Assembly (NCBI GenBank): GCA_031284475.1 | Contig: JAISZV010000097.1 | Coordinates: 1-6,323 of the forward strand | Length of the DNA stretch: 6,323 nt | Origin: Proteiniphilum sp. | GTDB taxonomy: Bacteria > Bacteroidota > Bacteroidia > Bacteroidales > Dysgonomonadaceae | Reading direction: 5' to 3' | In this document: positions 6,230-6,323 of the stretch, piece by piece | How the letters are laid out: each line of letters begins with the position of its first letter | Numbering within the stretch: position 1 is the first letter of the stretch | Notes under the pieces: model-generated | What the model was told of the DNA's origin: nothing | The model's input: only the letters and a program-made list of their open reading frames with translations | Databases searched by the model: none | Position numbers and translations under genes: made by a program

Positions 6230-6323
6230 ATGGAGGTGAAAAGCGGAAAATGGACGATCAAAATTAAATCCGGCGCCAATCGGAAAATGGTGCACGAGAG
6301 TTTTATAATGGACATAACCATTT
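6230..6323 (+). CDS. 5' part of an unidentified gene, cut by the window end
   Basis: An ATG 39 nt after the DUF5107-TPR stop opens a frame of 31 codons that is still open at the window end. It begins MEVKSGKWTIKIKSG. GTG at 6236, in the same frame, is an alternative start. The residues suggest a soluble protein with alternating beta-strand-like pattern (KWTIKIK, SFIMDITI) and no signal peptide. I do not recognise the family. The short gap and same strand suggest it belongs to the same operon. The open length is too short to prove coding, and a minus-strand frame overlaps it, but that frame runs antisense across the end of the DUF5107-TPR gene and is less likely. Confidence 0.5.
   Translation, partial: MEVKSGKWTIKIKSGANRKMVHESFIMDITI

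Noticed and set aside
6011..6295. 94-codon minus-strand frame at the window end, and an 83-codon one at 5950-6201
   Set aside because: Both overlap the 3' part of the DUF5107-TPR gene in antisense and have shadow-like composition.
1..6323. CRISPR array, tRNA/rRNA gene, insertion sequence or phage element
   Set aside because: I saw no regularly spaced repeats, tRNA-like folds, transposase motifs or terminal inverted repeats.

Overview
The window looks like chromosomal DNA of a member of the Bacteroidota, most likely a gut or anaerobic Bacteroidales species. The support is the predicted Bacteroides-type promoter elements (TAnnTTTG with an upstream TTTG about 20 bp away), A-rich leaders with weak or no Shine-Dalgarno sequences, AT-rich intergenic DNA around moderately GC coding DNA, and the protein families present. 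No genus can be named from the sequence alone.

Layout. Positions 1-228 hold no convincing gene, only inverted repeats and the 3' flank of the first gene. A complete AraC-family transcription regulator lies on the minus strand (229-1113). It is divided by a 163-bp divergent intergenic region (1114-1276) from a complete sugar-porter MFS transporter related to XylE on the plus strand (1277-2668). After a 186-bp gap comes a 1111-residue protein with an N-terminal DUF5107 domain (probable galactose-mutarotase-like fold) and a long C-terminal TPR superhelix (2855-6190). A further plus-strand reading frame starts at about 6230 and runs off the window.

How it may work together (inference). The AraC-type protein has a cupin-like sensor domain and would sense a sugar-like ligand. 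It would act on the divergent region, where four copies of a TTACAT-type element form two pairs, each with exactly 21 bp spacing. One pair lies in the regulator's leader and the other abuts the transporter promoter, a typical AraC looping or activation geometry. The transporter would carry a sugar across the inner membrane by proton symport. The DUF5107-TPR protein has no signal peptide, so it would act on the imported sugar or sugar derivative in the cytoplasm. No SusC/SusD pair or secreted glycoside hydrolase is visible, so this looks like a small cytosolic sugar-use module rather than a classical polysaccharide utilisation locus. The biochemical role of the DUF5107-TPR protein is the main unknown. 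Its C-terminus may be shortened by an in-frame stop, because the next ten codons complete the last TPR in register.
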